Part shown: in pieces, positions 1 to 9,749 of the stretch
Layout: every line of letters starts with the position of its first letter
Numbering within the stretch: position 1 is the first letter of the stretch
Assembly (NCBI GenBank): GCA_947652115.1
Contig: OX393561.1
Coordinates: 26,518,856 to 26,582,855, forward strand
Direction: 5' to 3'
Source of the DNA: Blastomussa wellsi
Taxonomy: Eukaryota > Cnidaria > Anthozoa > Scleractinia > Plerogyridae
Length of the DNA stretch: 64,000 bases
Program-made: the position numbers and the translations under genes
The notes under the pieces: model-generated
The model's input: the letters and a program-made list of their open reading frames with translations, nothing else
Databases searched by the model: none
What the model was told of the DNA's origin: nothing

Positions 1-270
1 GTAAAATATTTCAGCTGTTGCTGTGTGGCCCGACGCAAAAAATGTCTGTGCTTCAAATTTGCTTTTGTCGGCCCTTGGAAACCGTTCAGAAAAAGCAGCC
101 CATGCCTTGGCTTGTGCAAGCTTCGCATTTGTGGAGAAACTGGCAGCCTGTGCTCTTTTTTCAAGATAGTCATACGCAAAAGAATCTTGCTTGCGTGCGG
201 TTTTCCAGATGTTCATCTTTATATATTCCCCGTTATTTTTCAATTAAAAATTTGCGCGCAACAAAATAAA

Positions 271-939
271 ATGGTTGTGCTTACTATTTCTAAGTCTTCT
301 AATCCCTGCACCGTCAATTTTGACAACCCGATTCCAGAGGCCTCTTTCATAAGGCTGCTGTCTTGTTCACTTTATAATTCGTGGCATAATTTGAAAAACG
401 ATGGGGTAATTGCAATGTCTGATCCAGATGGTAAACGCGCTGTTCCCATTACATTCCCCAGAGGGCATTACACTCTTGAAAGTATGGCTCAAAATATTGA
501 ACATGCTTTCGCTAAATTTGATGTAAAACTTCCCACTCAAATCAATAGACCAGCTGGTGCAATGGTAATTGAGAACTTTGGGGATAAAAAAATAACTCTT
601 GACGACGACTTAGCCGATTTTCTTGGCATATCCCGCGTTTTGTTTTTTAGAACTTTCGTCAAACGGCTTCGTACACCGAGTACTTACTTTGTCCATTGCG
701 ACTTGGTTGACCACAATCAAAATTTGGTCAATGGCAAAGCTTCAACCCTTCTTGCAAAGTTTGACATCTGAGGGGAAGCTTTCCAAAAAGTCCACTATCA
801 AATGGATGAACAGCCGCCCCTTCGTGACGCTTCGACAGACAAATATGTCAACAGCGTTACGCTTTCAGTCAAAGACAATGACGGAGAGCTTTTTAATTTT
901 AACAATCAACCCCTAGAATTCAAACTGCAAATCATTTAA
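271..939 (+). pseudogene. Penton-like minor capsid protein, Polinton D, one in-frame stop
   Basis: I read a protein of about 222 residues from the ATG at 271. It has an N-terminal beta-rich part and a block around residues 90-125 with the pattern G-A-M-V-I-E-N then I-T-L-D-D-D-L-A-x-F-L-G-I. That block recurs in cnidarian Polinton minor-capsid (penton-type, single jelly-roll) proteins. The frame is broken by a TGA at 769-771 and then stays open to a TAA at 937-939, ending in a hydrophobic strand. A fragment of the same family lies at 7810-7935 on the minus strand. The next gene starts 25 bp downstream on the same strand. The role at the capsid vertex is inferred from family resemblance. The single stop and the isolated position suggest a recently dead gene. 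Confidence 0.5.
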
Positions 940-963
940 AAAAATATAATCTGTGTATATACC

Positions 964-1583
964 ATGTCTTCAGCAAATGTGTTGCAGCCGAGTGCTCCGC
1001 CTATTTACCCAGAGCTTCCCCTTGAAAGAACCACAGAAAATTTCCGGCTTACTGAGATCAGCAAAATTGAAAAAGAAATTGCCGATGAGGCTGAACACTG
1101 GAGGCTTGTATTGAAAAAATACAAGAAAACTCGCAAAGTTATTCACTATACCGTGGTGTCTCTTGGTGTTGCAAGTGCCTTCCTGTCTTCCGGGGCCGTT
1201 GCATCTTCACTCACTGGTGTCAGAATTGTGGTCTGAGCGCCTGTTGCTGGAATTGCCGCCCTCCTTGGGTTTGCTTCCACAGGCCTGTCTGCTGTTAACA
1301 AGAAGCTTGAAAGCAAAACTAAAAAGCACACGCCCTGGCAAAGCATGACTCGATAAAAGGCTCCATCTCTCAAGCTCTCAATGACGACAATGTTTCCGAC
1401 GCTGAATTCAAACTTATCTCTCGTGAAATGCAGAGATATTGTGAACTCAAAGAGAAGCTGCGGGAAAACTTCGCGAAGCCGTCCGATTTGCCGGATATTG
1501 AATTGATAAAAAAAAAGGTTCGCCAAGAGCTTCGACAAGAGCTTCGAATAAAACTGACGGCGTCCAGCACAAATTTGAACTAA
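964..1583 (+). pseudogene. Two-TM small membrane protein, Polinton D, broken
   Basis: The start ATG at 964 follows a TATATACC motif directly. The protein begins with a charged helix rich in Glu and Lys (residues 20-60). Two hydrophobic Ala/Gly/Ser-rich segments follow (about 65-90 and 92-110), then a charged helical tail ending in a repeated R-Q-E-L-R motif. A TGA at 1234-1236 lies between the two hydrophobic segments, and a frame change near 1335-1345 is needed to reach the tail, which ends at 1581-1583. A paralogue lies at 7240-7690 on the minus strand. The family recurs in cnidarian Polintons and its function is unknown. Membrane association is inferred from the hydrophobic pair. Confidence 0.5.
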
Positions 1584-1670
1584 ACTTTGAGACCAAAAAA
1601 AACAAAAATCTCTCTCTCTGTTATAAAAGCGCGTGATTAAATTCGTCGTCATTATGACGTCAATTAAACA

Positions 1671-1796
1671 CCTTTTCACCATAGCAAAAATGCATACCTT
1701 TTCGCCCCAACAAAATCAAGCCTTAAAAATAATTTTTGATTTTGCAAAATCTTTTTCTATGTCGAAAAGGTATGCGTTTTTGCTATGGCGAAAAGG
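1671..1796. repeat. Foldback hairpin with ~34-bp arms
   Basis: Arms 1671-1704 and 1763-1796 are inverted copies with very few mismatches, around an AT-rich loop of about 58 bp. The core CGAAAAGGTATGCG occurs once more just outside the right arm (from 1789). It lies downstream of the two-TM gene and may be a small foldback element or the edge of a decayed terminal repeat. Confidence 0.75.
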
Positions 1797-1807
1797 TATG
1801 CGGCCAT

Positions 1808-1901
1808 TGTTCTGTACGTGTTAATCTATTGTTCTTTTATATAAATATTCAGCAGGCGCGTGTTATTTATAAAAGAACAACAGATTGACACGTGCAGAAC
1901 A
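1808..1901. repeat. Second foldback hairpin with ~38-bp arms
   Basis: Left arm 1808-1847 and right arm 1864-1901 pair with a few mismatches around a 16-nt loop. It stands about 10 bp from the previous hairpin but has a different sequence. Two unrelated palindromes side by side suggest a preferred insertion site or the terminus of a larger element. Confidence 0.7.
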
Positions 1902-2254
1902 GCTTTGTTTCAATTCACTCGCGTTCTTGAACTTTCTAAAACATAATTACAATACCTGTCAGCATTATATTTAGACGTTAAGTAAAATTATGTAAACACG
2001 AAAACTTTCTTACACTGAAAGACACCTACAATGACCGTAATTTTTCATGCCCTTATGTTTGCTATAATCGAACTTTCTACACCAAGGTGTATCATTGAAA
2101 TACGTGAAATCGCCTTTGAGGTTAGTCAGGCTTTGAAGGATTGTCCGACAACAAAAGGCGCTTTGTGTGAAGATGCTGCGCTTTGATTACAGCTTCACTG
2201 GACTGCGAAGTCTGTATGCATTTCTTCAACAGGGAATATTTTCTATGTCACATC

Positions 2255-2590
2255 CGCCGCTTGACTTGGGTCACGCGGTTCTTTTACTTGTGTTTGCGTT
2301 TGACACACATGTTTGACACGCGGTTTTTTTTCTTGTGTTTGCGTTTGTTCTGGGGCACGCACAAGCTATCAACCCGCTGCCACGTCATTTTCGCTCGCTT
2401 GACAGGTCACGCGGTTTTTTACTTGTGTTTGCGTTTGACAGACATGTTTTCACATTCGCTCGCTTGGCGGGTTGGGCGCTTGTGTTTGCGTTTGGCGCAC
2501 ATGTTTGAGGTTCTGGGAACGCGGTTGTTGTGTTGTGTTTGCGTTTGGCACACATGTTTGTGTTTCTTGGCACACACAAGCTACCAACCA
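2255..2590. repeat. Degenerate minisatellite
   Basis: The motif CTTGTGTTTGCGTTTG followed by a CACATGTTT-like segment recurs about six times with irregular spacing, several copies preceded by a CACGCGGTT box. It opens spurious frames on both strands. No coding function is supported. The surrounding 1900-2880 otherwise holds no gene I can recognise. Confidence 0.65.
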
Positions 2591-2667
2591 GCTGCCACCT
2601 CCTGCCTTCCCTCCACCCCCACCACCACCCACTGTCACCCCTCCACTCACCGCCAGCACAACGCAAC

Positions 2668-2726
2668 CACACACAATCAGAAGACTGGTCCTGGCTGCAC
2701 CAGGACCAGTATTTTGATTGTGTGTG
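2668..2726. repeat. 27-bp-arm palindrome, 5-nt loop
   Basis: Arms 2668-2694 and 2700-2726 pair with about three mismatches around the loop CTGCA. The ends are CACACACAATC and GATTGTGTGTG. It may be a small foldback element or a cruciform; there is no sign that it is transcribed. Confidence 0.7.
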
Positions 2727-2895
2727 ATTCATAAATTATGTGTAGCAAAGCAATCTCAGTGTTAAACAACAAACACCCATAATTTTACTGTTATAAATAA
2801 CCAGCCACAAGCCTGTGTTCAAGCAATGATCAGAATAAGAAAGATTGTTTTCTCTGGTGTTTCAAAGATCACAGAAAACATCTTTTGTAAGAAAA

Positions 2896-4149
2896 TCAAT
2901 GCTTCTGGCTACAAAGAAACCCTTTCTTAACCTGCCCATGTTCCAAAATTGTAAAAGGGCTATTGCCTTTTAACTGGACTGGCCCGTAAAAAACACAGCT
3001 CAAATGAACATCAGCAACATCATCCCTTCTTGGCCAATCAAATGAATTAGCTGCATTTTCTCCATGCCGAACAGGATGCAGGAACTTGAATCTGATAAAT
3101 TCGCCCTGAATGTGAAGAACCCTGCCAAAGTAGTAATGGGAGACATAATCAACTGCATAATACTCATCCACTTTCATGCTGGGGGGAGGGATTGGTAACG
3201 GTGCATTTCTGTGGAGTTCAAGGATCATGTAACTTCTTAGATCAGAGATGCTGCGAATCATAGACTATTATAGGACTTGCATTGACAAGACTTCTGGCAT
3301 ACATGCATGTAAAAATGCCAAGTCACAGTCATTAGGTTGGCTTGGGATGTCTCCAGGCTTGTTGGTGTAAAAGGACCGTTCTTCAACTTTAACTTGGTCG
3401 TCAATTTCTTTCAGTAACTTGGTGACTTTTTTAATGGCTTGATAAGCTGTTGGTTTAACAAAGCTGACTGGAATGCTATCAAGGACAAATACACGCTGCA
3501 GTGGAGGTTGGACAACCAAAAGGAACCAGTGCTTGGAGTTACCACTATTGCAGGGGACAAAAACAAGATCTTGGTTGAGAATGGGGCTCTTTCCCCTTAA
3601 CACCTGTTGAGCAGGCACTACTCTGACCCCCTTTTCAAACTTCTCCCAGGTGATCACTTCTATTTGTGTGGTGACACTTGCTTCTTTGACCAGGTCTAAG
3701 TACTTGTCAACTATAAAGTTAGTTAGCCAGTTTTCTTCGGATGTTTTGCCATGCCCATATAAACTCTTCAGGTCATCAGTACCAACAAGGTGGCTTCCAT
3801 CAAAAGCAATCCCGCCACTTGCAATGGAGTCAATAAGTGGTGCCAGAAAAGGTGGTAGCTGAAATGTTAACAAGGAATTTTTCGACATGGAGCTTGATGT
3901 TATTTCTGGCGGCAATCCGTGCTGTACATACACTTGCTCCTGTCCTTCAGCCTGTCGATCGTCATCATCATCATCATTGTCGTCATCACCATTTTCATTG
4001 ATAGAAATGGTAGCATCACCATCTATGACATAGCAGTCATCATCGTTGTCATCATGGTCAACATCAGAGTCATCTTGATCATTGCTGTCATTGTGATTTT
4101 CGTCATCACATTCTTTGTTGCTGTTCTCGTCTTTGCGTGAAGACGACAC
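2896..4149 (-). pseudogene. Ulp1/C48-like cysteine protease part of a degraded transposon-like gene
   Basis: The segment 4149-3268 encodes a very acidic stretch (runs of D, N and E, residues 8-65) followed by a C48 peptidase-like domain. The catalytic pattern is visible: His in N-S-K-H-W-F-L-L-V, Asp in F-V-L-D-S-I-P, and a Q-P-N-D-C block with the Cys. After adjacent TAA and TAG codons the same frame continues (3261-2896) into a tail with F-D-W-P-R-R-D-D-V and C-V-F-Y-G-P. That tail follows the protease in related invertebrate repeat proteins as I recall them. The upstream RNase H-like part (4106-5648) overlaps by about 40 bp in another frame, so the original was probably one long protein. 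SUMO-type proteases travel with some DNA transposons, but I cannot name this superfamily. Confidence 0.55.
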
Positions 4150-5648
4150 TGTTGGTTTGTTGATGATCTGCTATCAAAATGTGCTCTCTGCAGGGCTCTG
4201 CGAAGGAACTGGGGAGGAACTGGGAATTTTTTGCTACCCTGATTGTAAAATCATTTGCCCTTGAAGCAAAGTGAATCGCCTGTGTGCGGGGAATTGCTCT
4301 GCATCCATTCCACCTTTGCTCTAACTTCTCTGTTTGACTGTCAACCTCAGCTTGTGGGACATAAAGTAGGTGAATATTCTTGCAAACCTTAAGAGCAGCC
4401 TGATAAAATCCTCTGGGACTTGAGACAACTTCTTTATTCTGTAGAATGGAACGCCAGACTGCCCGCTTGTCCTCAGCACCAACACCATCCATAGGACCTT
4501 TCCCATGAGCACTTTCGAAAAAGCTCCACGTTGCTTTGGCACCAAAGTCTTGCTCATGAAAAAGTAGGTTAACCAGATTGTACCTGTTCTTGAACTGGGA
4601 GCTTGGCCCATCACTCCAATAGTGTACCTCTATGACTGGAGTAATCTGCTTTATCTCTTCCAGTATAGCTTTGTTGAAGGAATACACACTCCGTTTATCA
4701 TGGCGTAAATCATCTGATATCACAGCATAACACTTGTGTTCCAAGTCACCCTTGCCACTCCTGTAGTAGACAACTGCTGTAAACAAAGTGACTGTATCAT
4801 TCGACCAGTGTGCTGCCATCACTTCCCTCTGGTGTTTCATCTGGAAATTCTCAGCAAAATCTTCATGGATGCTCACTTCTCCTATTTTCAAATTTTCTTT
4901 CAGTTATTTGAGCTCTGCAAATTGCCTTCTGATGTTGTACATGTGCCTTCCAAATGGCTGCAGTTGTTCCATCAGATCTTCTTTGGCATCAGCTAAGGTG
5001 CTTTCAACCAGCTCTTTTCGTACTCTTCCATCTTCACAGTTCTCCCACTGGTAATAAGATTTGGCAGCATGTTCATCAGTGCCTCTGAAAAGGTCATCCA
5101 GTGGTTTAGAAATTCCACAGTCATCGCATTCTCTATCCATGCACTTCACTTGTTCAAGACTGCAGACTGTTTTACCAAGGAGATCTTCACATGACTTGGG
5201 TACATTAGGGAGAATATTCTTCAAGCCATCAAGGATCATATTGATATTCTCATGATACTTGCACATACACACTTCCTGATCACGTATAGACATTGAGATC
5301 ACTTGCAACTTCAGAGATAACTTTGGTTTTCTTTTTATCTTGTTTGGGAAGGCTTCTTTTCACTCTGGAGACTGCTTTTCCAAGGCTTTGAGGGCTCTTA
5401 AATGTGTCCTCTGTTTCATTTACATGATTGATCTGTTGTTTTTTTGCAGCTTGTTTTCTTTTCTTTAGACATTCTTTTTCCCTTAGCTTTGATTTCGCAC
5501 TTTCAGTCATGATTGCTTTCTTTTCAGCATACTTCTTTGTCTTCCTTTCTCTATCTTTCTTCTTGTACTCCTTGTGCTGAATAGGGTCATTTCTGATTTT
5601 TTCTGAACTTTTTACTTCTTTCAGTGTTAGAAGGCATCTCTGATACAA
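4106..5648 (-). pseudogene. RNase H-fold transposase-like part of the same element
   Basis: Reading leftwards there are three open segments. 5648-5280 is a highly basic coiled-coil region. 5308-4904 has spaced Cys residues (C-M-D-R-E-C-D-D-C). 4891-4106 contains D-F-A-E-N-F and the strong motif Y-W-S-D-G-P-S-S-Q-F-K-N, then F-F-E-S-A-H-G-K-G-P-M-D-G-V-G. The spacing of acidic residues resembles a DDE RNase H core, and copies of this protein are abundant in marine invertebrate genomes. A frame change near 5290 and one in-frame TAA at 4904-4906 separate the parts. It lies inside the D fragments, so it inserted there. Terminal repeats could not be found. Transposase assignment is inference. Confidence 0.5.
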
Positions 5649-5886
5649 CTGTACTTACCAGGCCTACAAGGCAGCCATATTGAATTCAAGCACATGGTTT
5701 TTGCCATCCCAGAAGGCATTGCAAGAGTGCAAGCATACAGAATATATACTTACTATCAGAGAAAAATGGTTTTGAAGACCTATAAAGATTGATTCTAGAG
5801 ATTTAGTGCTAATATTCAATGCAACATTCGTTGTTTGCAATGTGGTGGTATGAAGCTGGGTGTCAACGACGGGGTAAACAAAAGCT

Positions 5887-6126
5887 TTGGCTAATGGATG
5901 GCGGGGAATCGAAAATAAACCCGCCAAACAGTCACCCTTTGAATCCAATTCACAAAGCAGCAAAAAAGAGGCCTCGCCTGTGATCCAAACAGCTGCAGAA
6001 GAGCAAACAGAATCTGAACCAACGCCAACGACTGGCTCCGGCAGTGAGTCACATAATGTGAACAAAATAGCTGTCATTGTTGGCGTGGTTGCAGTTGCAG
6101 GTTTGGCGTTCTTGTCATTTCGTTAA
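5887..6126 (+). pseudogene. C-terminal piece of a single-TM protein, Polinton D copy 1
   Basis: About 79 residues remain: a hydrophilic Ser/Glu/Pro/Thr-rich stretch and then a C-terminal membrane helix beginning N-K-I-A-V-I-V-G-V-V-A-V-A-G-L and ending S-F-R. The 5' part is missing and the frame begins next to unrelated sequence. The better copy at 8065-8472 ends with the same kind of helix and is likewise followed by a convergent small hydrophobic gene overlapping its stop, which shows that this is a displaced duplicate. Confidence 0.5.
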
Positions 6127-6332
6127 CGCCGCTTCTTGATATAGGTCTCCATTAGGAAGGCCACCACAGCCAAAATCAGCAGCCAGGTGTGCTCAGTGAG
6201 AGAACTGATGGCCTGACCAGCGGCTTTGAAGAGGAAACTCACAATCGAGCCAATGAGACCTGGCAGAGCAGTTGCAACCTTTGAGCCAATATCTTTCAGA
6301 CCTTTTCCCAACGCTTTGCCGGTGGCCTTCAA
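6123..6332 (-). CDS. Small one-TM hydrophobic protein, Polinton D copy 1
   Basis: This is an intact 69-residue frame: a Gly/Lys-rich start (G-K-A-L-G-K-G-L-K-D-I-G-S-K), an amphipathic A-L-P-G-L-I-G-S-I-V-S-F-L-F-K-A-A-G-Q stretch, a membrane helix around W-L-L-I-L-A-V-V-A-F-L, and a basic K-K-R-R tail. The paralogue at 8468-8680 keeps the same length and pattern. It resembles small membrane-active virion proteins of Polintons, but its exact role is unknown. Its stop overlaps the stop of the convergent plus-strand gene. Survival of the frame in both copies supports real coding. Confidence 0.6.
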   Translation of the reverse strand: MKATGKALGKGLKDIGSKVATALPGLIGSIVSFLFKAAGQAISSLTEHTWLLILAVVAFLMETYIKKRR

Positions 6333-6640
6333 AGAGTTGGTGATGGCGCCAATAACAACACCAATCGTGACACATTTTGTCGTTGAAGGTCGGATTCTTG
6401 CTCACGCAGTTCATCCAACGTTCTTGTTTCGTTGAGCCTTTTTTCCATGGTGTTTCTTTCGCTCTCTTTGGCCGCAAGGCTTGCCCTGAGTTGGTCGATC
6501 CGGGTTTGTTCTTTGGCTTTACTTTTTGCTTGTTTTTCAAGAGCTGCCACCTCTTTTTTGCATTTTCAAAATCTGTTTTAAGATTTTTTATCAGTTGCTG
6601 CTGTCTCCACAGTTCTGCCTCACTTTCAACATTCAAACCA
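6329..6640 (-). pseudogene. Coiled-coil protein, Polinton D copy 1
   Basis: A charged, heptad-like protein is split between two frames: an N-terminal part with E-A-E-L-W-R-Q-Q-Q-L-I-K-N-L-K-T-D-F (about 6636-6550) and a C-terminal part rich in E, K and R (6550-6329). It lies just upstream of the small hydrophobic gene on the same strand, as does its paralogue at 8681-9060. A one-base shift near 6550 breaks it. No enzymatic motif is visible; a structural scaffold role is a guess. Confidence 0.45.
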
Positions 6641-6790
6641 TGTTCATCTTGTACCCATCATTCCTTGCTTGAGTTTGCTCAATTGAGAGAAGCGAGAAAG
6701 TAAAGGAGGCGTTTGACATGGCAGAGGTGAAGAAATCTGCAGTTCCCCAAAAACCAAGAGGTCTTAAGTTTTAAAGAGGTCAGGGACGAT

Positions 6791-7215
6791 GGAATAATTT
6801 CAGGAAAAGGCTGATAGACAGCAAGCTATTCTTCGAAAGGTTTGAAGAAGATGATGCATATTGGTCACTTTTTGAGGGAATGATAAAGGTGCAGGTGAAA
6901 GAAGCCAAGAGCTTTGAGAACAAAAAGACCGGAGAGACAATAAAGTGGAACCCAATAAGCGTCTCAAAGAAAGCAAAGATACAGAAGATAATAAACGTGA
7001 AGAAAGAGTACAAAGCTCTGAAAGAGAAAAATCAAGAACTGTTTCGTGAACTAAATGGATACGAAGTTGAAAGCATGTTGTTTGGAATTCAGGCACTCAA
7101 CAACTTCATGGCAGATTTGCTGCACATCTCTTTGCCACGTTGTAGTAAGCAGCTCAGCGCAAAGAAGCACGAGCATGTGGAAGCACACAATCATGATTTC
7201 ACAAGGTGCAAGTAA
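6791..7215 (+). CDS. Unrecognised charged protein
   Basis: An open frame of about 140 residues runs from near 6791 (first ATG in frame at 6880) to 7215. It contains K-L-F-F-E-R-F-E-E-D-D-A-Y-W-S-L-F-E-G, a Lys/Glu-rich middle and an E-L-N-G-Y-E-V-E-S-M-L-F-G stretch. The composition suggests folded alpha-helical protein rather than chance. It converges on the two-TM pseudogene at 7240-7690. I do not recognise a family. The start is uncertain and the 5' part may be missing. Confidence 0.35.
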
Positions 7216-7239
7216 TAGCCTTTGCTCCCAAACTTCAAT

Positions 7240-7690
7240 TCAAAGTGCCAACGAGGCTTTCAAGCTTTTTTTGAAGCTTGTTTTGAATCTCGCTGCGGAG
7301 TTCTTTGCGAATCTTTTCGACATCAGCTGCCGCATTTGAGGGCTGCCGGGTGAGCTTGGCCCAGACTTTGTTTTCAATGCATTGTACTGCTGCAGCTTGT
7401 CAACAATTATCTGGAACTCCGAATCGCTGATGCGTTCATCAACCATTGCCTTAGAGACCAGCTGGTTAACAGTGGCATGTTTCACAAGGGAAAACGTGAC
7501 AATCTCTTGGTGTTTCACCATTCTTTTTTTCAAGCCCTTTTCCAGCAACAATAAGGCCTGAAGAAGCCAGAGTGAAACAACCGCCGACAATACCCAAGGG
7601 AACAGTAGCTGGAAGGCTGACAATGCTCAGAGGTGAAGCAAAGCTTGCGCTGGAAGCAAGAGCACTGAGGCCACTCAAGCCGGCAGCAAA
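7240..7690 (-). pseudogene. Two-TM membrane protein, Polinton D copy 2
   Basis: The N-terminal half (7678-7505) holds two hydrophobic segments rich in Ala, Ser, Leu and Gly. The C-terminal half lies in a different frame from about 7520 (K-H-Q-E-I-V-T-F-S-L-V-K-H-A) and contains V-D-E-R-I-S-D-S-E-F-Q-I-I-V-D-K-L-Q, matching the order and style of the 964-1583 gene (D-D-N-V-S-D-A-E-F-K-L-I). One frame change near the end of the second hydrophobic segment breaks it. It is followed upstream by a penton fragment, the same pair of genes as at 271-1583 but on the opposite strand. Confidence 0.5.
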
Positions 7691-7809
7691 CCAGTAAACA
7701 ATCTTTTTTGCGCGTTTGTATTTTTTGCGATCCTGCCTGCCTGTAGTGTAAGGTGAAAATTTTCGGGAGACATTGCATGCAGCTCAGGATATATTTTATC
7801 AGGCAGTGC

Positions 7810-7935
7810 CGACGGTCAGCCAAGTTATTGTCAAGAGTTATTGTATTATTATCATAGTTACAAATTACCATCGCCCCAAATGGCGTATTTAAATCAATGG
7901 GTATTTTTACCTTTACTCTTTCTTTACTCTCCCGT
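7810..7935 (-). pseudogene. Penton-like fragment, Polinton D copy 2
   Basis: A short segment reads V-K-I-P-I-D-L-N-T-P-F-G-A-M-V-I then N-T-I-T-L-D-N-N-L-A-D, clearly parallel to residues 85-120 of the protein at 271-939. Sequence on both sides no longer matches, so only this block survives. It lies head-to-head with the TM protein gene at 8065-8472. Confidence 0.45.
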
Positions 7936-8064
7936 GAAGTATTTGAAAAAAACCACACCACACTGAGTCTGCTGTGACAGGTGCGAGCATTCTACATTTT
8001 CCCCGTGTATTTCACTGCCAGGAGAATTTTGTACCAGATAGGCAGAATCCAAAGCATAAGCGTG

Positions 8065-8472
8065 TTGCCAGGAGACCCAACATTCGGCCAGTTTGATAAG
8101 CATTATGACGTAGCCTCGTACAAGCGAATCTGCAACGAGTTTGGAGTCAATCAAGGCGCAAACCATGTGCTGGGAAGCATGTACATATATGTTACAAGCG
8201 TTGGCCCGTCAAAAACATCAATCCCGTTACCCAGGGTACAACAAGTTCAGCGATGAGGGTGGATCAGCAAGCAAAGGTAACCTTGCGTATTACATAGAGC
8301 CAGACGATGCAGCGTACAGCCAGTTTGACTGGTTCGTACCAAACAAGTCGACTGCTTCAGAGCAAGTTGCAAAGGAAACAGAAGCCAGCCAAGTAACATG
8401 ATCTAAACAAAATCGGAGTCATGCTTGGTGCAGTCGCAGTTGCGGGATTGTTGTACCTTTCATCACGTTAAT
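8065..8472 (+). pseudogene. Single-TM protein, Polinton D copy 2
   Basis: The frame with G-D-P-T-F-G-Q-F-D-K-H-Y-D-V-A-S-Y-K-R-I (from about 8065) passes near 8240 into a second frame with S-K-G-N-L-A-Y-Y-I-E-P-D-D-A-A-Y-S-Q-F-D-W-F. After a stop at 8399 a third piece gives the C-terminal membrane helix N-K-I-G-V-M-L-G-A-V-A-V-A-G-L, ending at the TAA at 8470-8472. This order (soluble beta-rich domain, Ser/Thr linker, C-terminal anchor) repeats in cnidarian Polintons, function unknown. The truncated paralogue is at 5887-6126. Confidence 0.45.
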
Positions 8473-8680
8473 GCCGCTTTTTAATATATCTTTCAAACAA
8501 GAAAGCAACCGTTGCCAGAATCAGCAGCCAGGTTTGGTCAGCCAAAAAGCTGATGTCTTTACCTGCGGCTTTGAAGATGAAAGAAACAATCGAGCCAATC
8601 AGGCCAGGCAGAAGCAAACCAATTTTTGAGCCAATCTGTTTTAGCCCGTTGCCAACCCCTTTGCCCAAGGATTTTTCCAT
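8468..8680 (-). CDS. Small one-TM hydrophobic protein, Polinton D copy 2
   Basis: This intact 70-residue frame parallels 6123-6332: a Gly/Lys-rich N-terminus, L-P-G-L-I-G-S-I-V-S-F-I-F-K-A-A-G-K, a membrane helix W-L-L-I-L-A-T-V-A-F-L and a basic end I-K-K-R-H. Its start lies immediately after the stop of the coiled-coil frame upstream. Two diverged but open copies suggest selection on the protein before decay. A role as a lytic or minor virion peptide is inference. Confidence 0.6.
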   Translation of the reverse strand: MEKSLGKGVGNGLKQIGSKIGLLLPGLIGSIVSFIFKAAGKDISFLADQTWLLILATVAFLFERYIKKRH

Positions 8681-9060
8681 TTAAGCAACTCTCTCTTCAG
8701 TAGCTGCTTTTTCAGAAGGGGGTGCATTCTCATTGTCAATGATCGCCTTGTTTTCTTCAATCTGCTTCAGAATCGCAGCTTCTCTTGCATTGAGGTCATT
8801 GAGTGGTTTTGTGCTGTTGAGCCCTTCTCTGAGAGCATCTATTTTTCTTACTCTTTCAGAAACGTCTTCTGATTTTGTCAATAGCTGCTTGTGCTTCCGC
8901 CTTTTTTTATCTTTGATTTTCATTTGTTTTTCAAGAGCCGTTTTTCTTGTTGTCAAAGTCTGTGGTGAGGTTTTTTTTCAGTCGATTCAGTCTGCGCAGT
9001 TCTACCTCGCTCTCAATATTTGTGCCCTGTTCTCCATGTATTGCATCGATCTTTGCGTTT
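8681..9060 (-). pseudogene. Coiled-coil protein, Polinton D copy 2
   Basis: Heptad-rich, Lys/Glu-rich sequence lies in two frames: G-T-N-I-E-S-E-V-E-L-R-R-L-N-R-L-K-K-N-L (about 9040-8950) and then the long frame 8956-8681, ending in A-T-E-E-R-V-A. It matches the copy at 6329-6640 in order and position. Neither copy shows an ATG at the expected start, and the first frame overlaps the end of the upstream gene, so expression by overlap or splicing is possible. Confidence 0.4.
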
Positions 9061-9690
9061 GTTTGTTCATTTTGGTTTGTACATTTTGCGCTTCTGGACC
9101 GGTTGTTTCTAATTCTGAAGTAGCTCTTAATCTCTGCAGGTCTTCTCTGATGCTGAAAGATTCTTGCTCAATCAAAGATCCAGCTTTTGGACCAAGAGCA
9201 TTTATGACAAAAGTTTTGAACGTAAACCGCTGTTATCATCTAACGCAATCTTGGTCTCGCTGCCTTTTGGGCCAATAACAACAATATCCATTGGTTTTTT
9301 TCGTGGAGAACCTAATCGGTCCCAATTTTTCAAAGTTGACCTTGGGAAATAAATTTTGATGAAAGCTTTTACCCTTTGAATTTCTTTAGCTTGATCTTCA
9401 GTGCTTAAAAGTAAATTAGCGTCCACTTCACTTGTATCAAGTAACCCTGTTGCTGGGTTTCTTAAAGCTGCCAGTCTCCTTTCAATATCTTCTTTTGTCG
9501 CAGAATATGATGTTTGTCTGCATCGGAATATCTTCAGGAGACCATGGTGTGGAAGCAGAGTCTGGCACAAAAGGTGAGTCGAAGTTTTTCTCGTCATCAT
9601 TGTCGTCATCGTCAGGTACCTCGGGATCAACATCAAAATCTGGAAGTCTTGAATAGCCGCCTTCAGCCAAATAAATATAGCATGTGGCAA
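9007..9690 (-). pseudogene. Unrecognised acidic then globular protein, Polinton D
   Basis: The N-terminal part (about 9690-9520) is acidic (D-V-D-P-E-V-P-D-D-D-D-N-D-D-E-K). A frame change leads into 9515-9202 with E-D-I-E-R-R-L-A-A-L-R-N-P-A-T-G and P-M-D-I-V-V-I-G-P-K-G-S-E-T-K-I-A-L-D-D. After another break a C-terminal piece reads A-L-G-P-K-A-G-S-L-I-E-Q-E-S. Upstream, an AT-rich segment is duplicated near the start (9665-9705). I recognise the G-P-K-G-S-E-T-K-I motif as recurring in cnidarian Polintons but know no function. Confidence 0.4.
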
Positions 9691-9749
9691 ATAAATATAG
9701 CATGGCTGTCCAACCAAACCTTAGACCCACGCACTACGAAAAATTAGCT

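Noticed and set aside
2183..2734. Long overlapping frames on both strands
   Set aside because: They come from the TTTGCGTTTG minisatellite; composition is not protein-like.
3919..4140. Hydrophobic Ile/Val-rich plus-strand frame
   Set aside because: It is the antisense of an acidic Asp-rich stretch in the C48 pseudogene.
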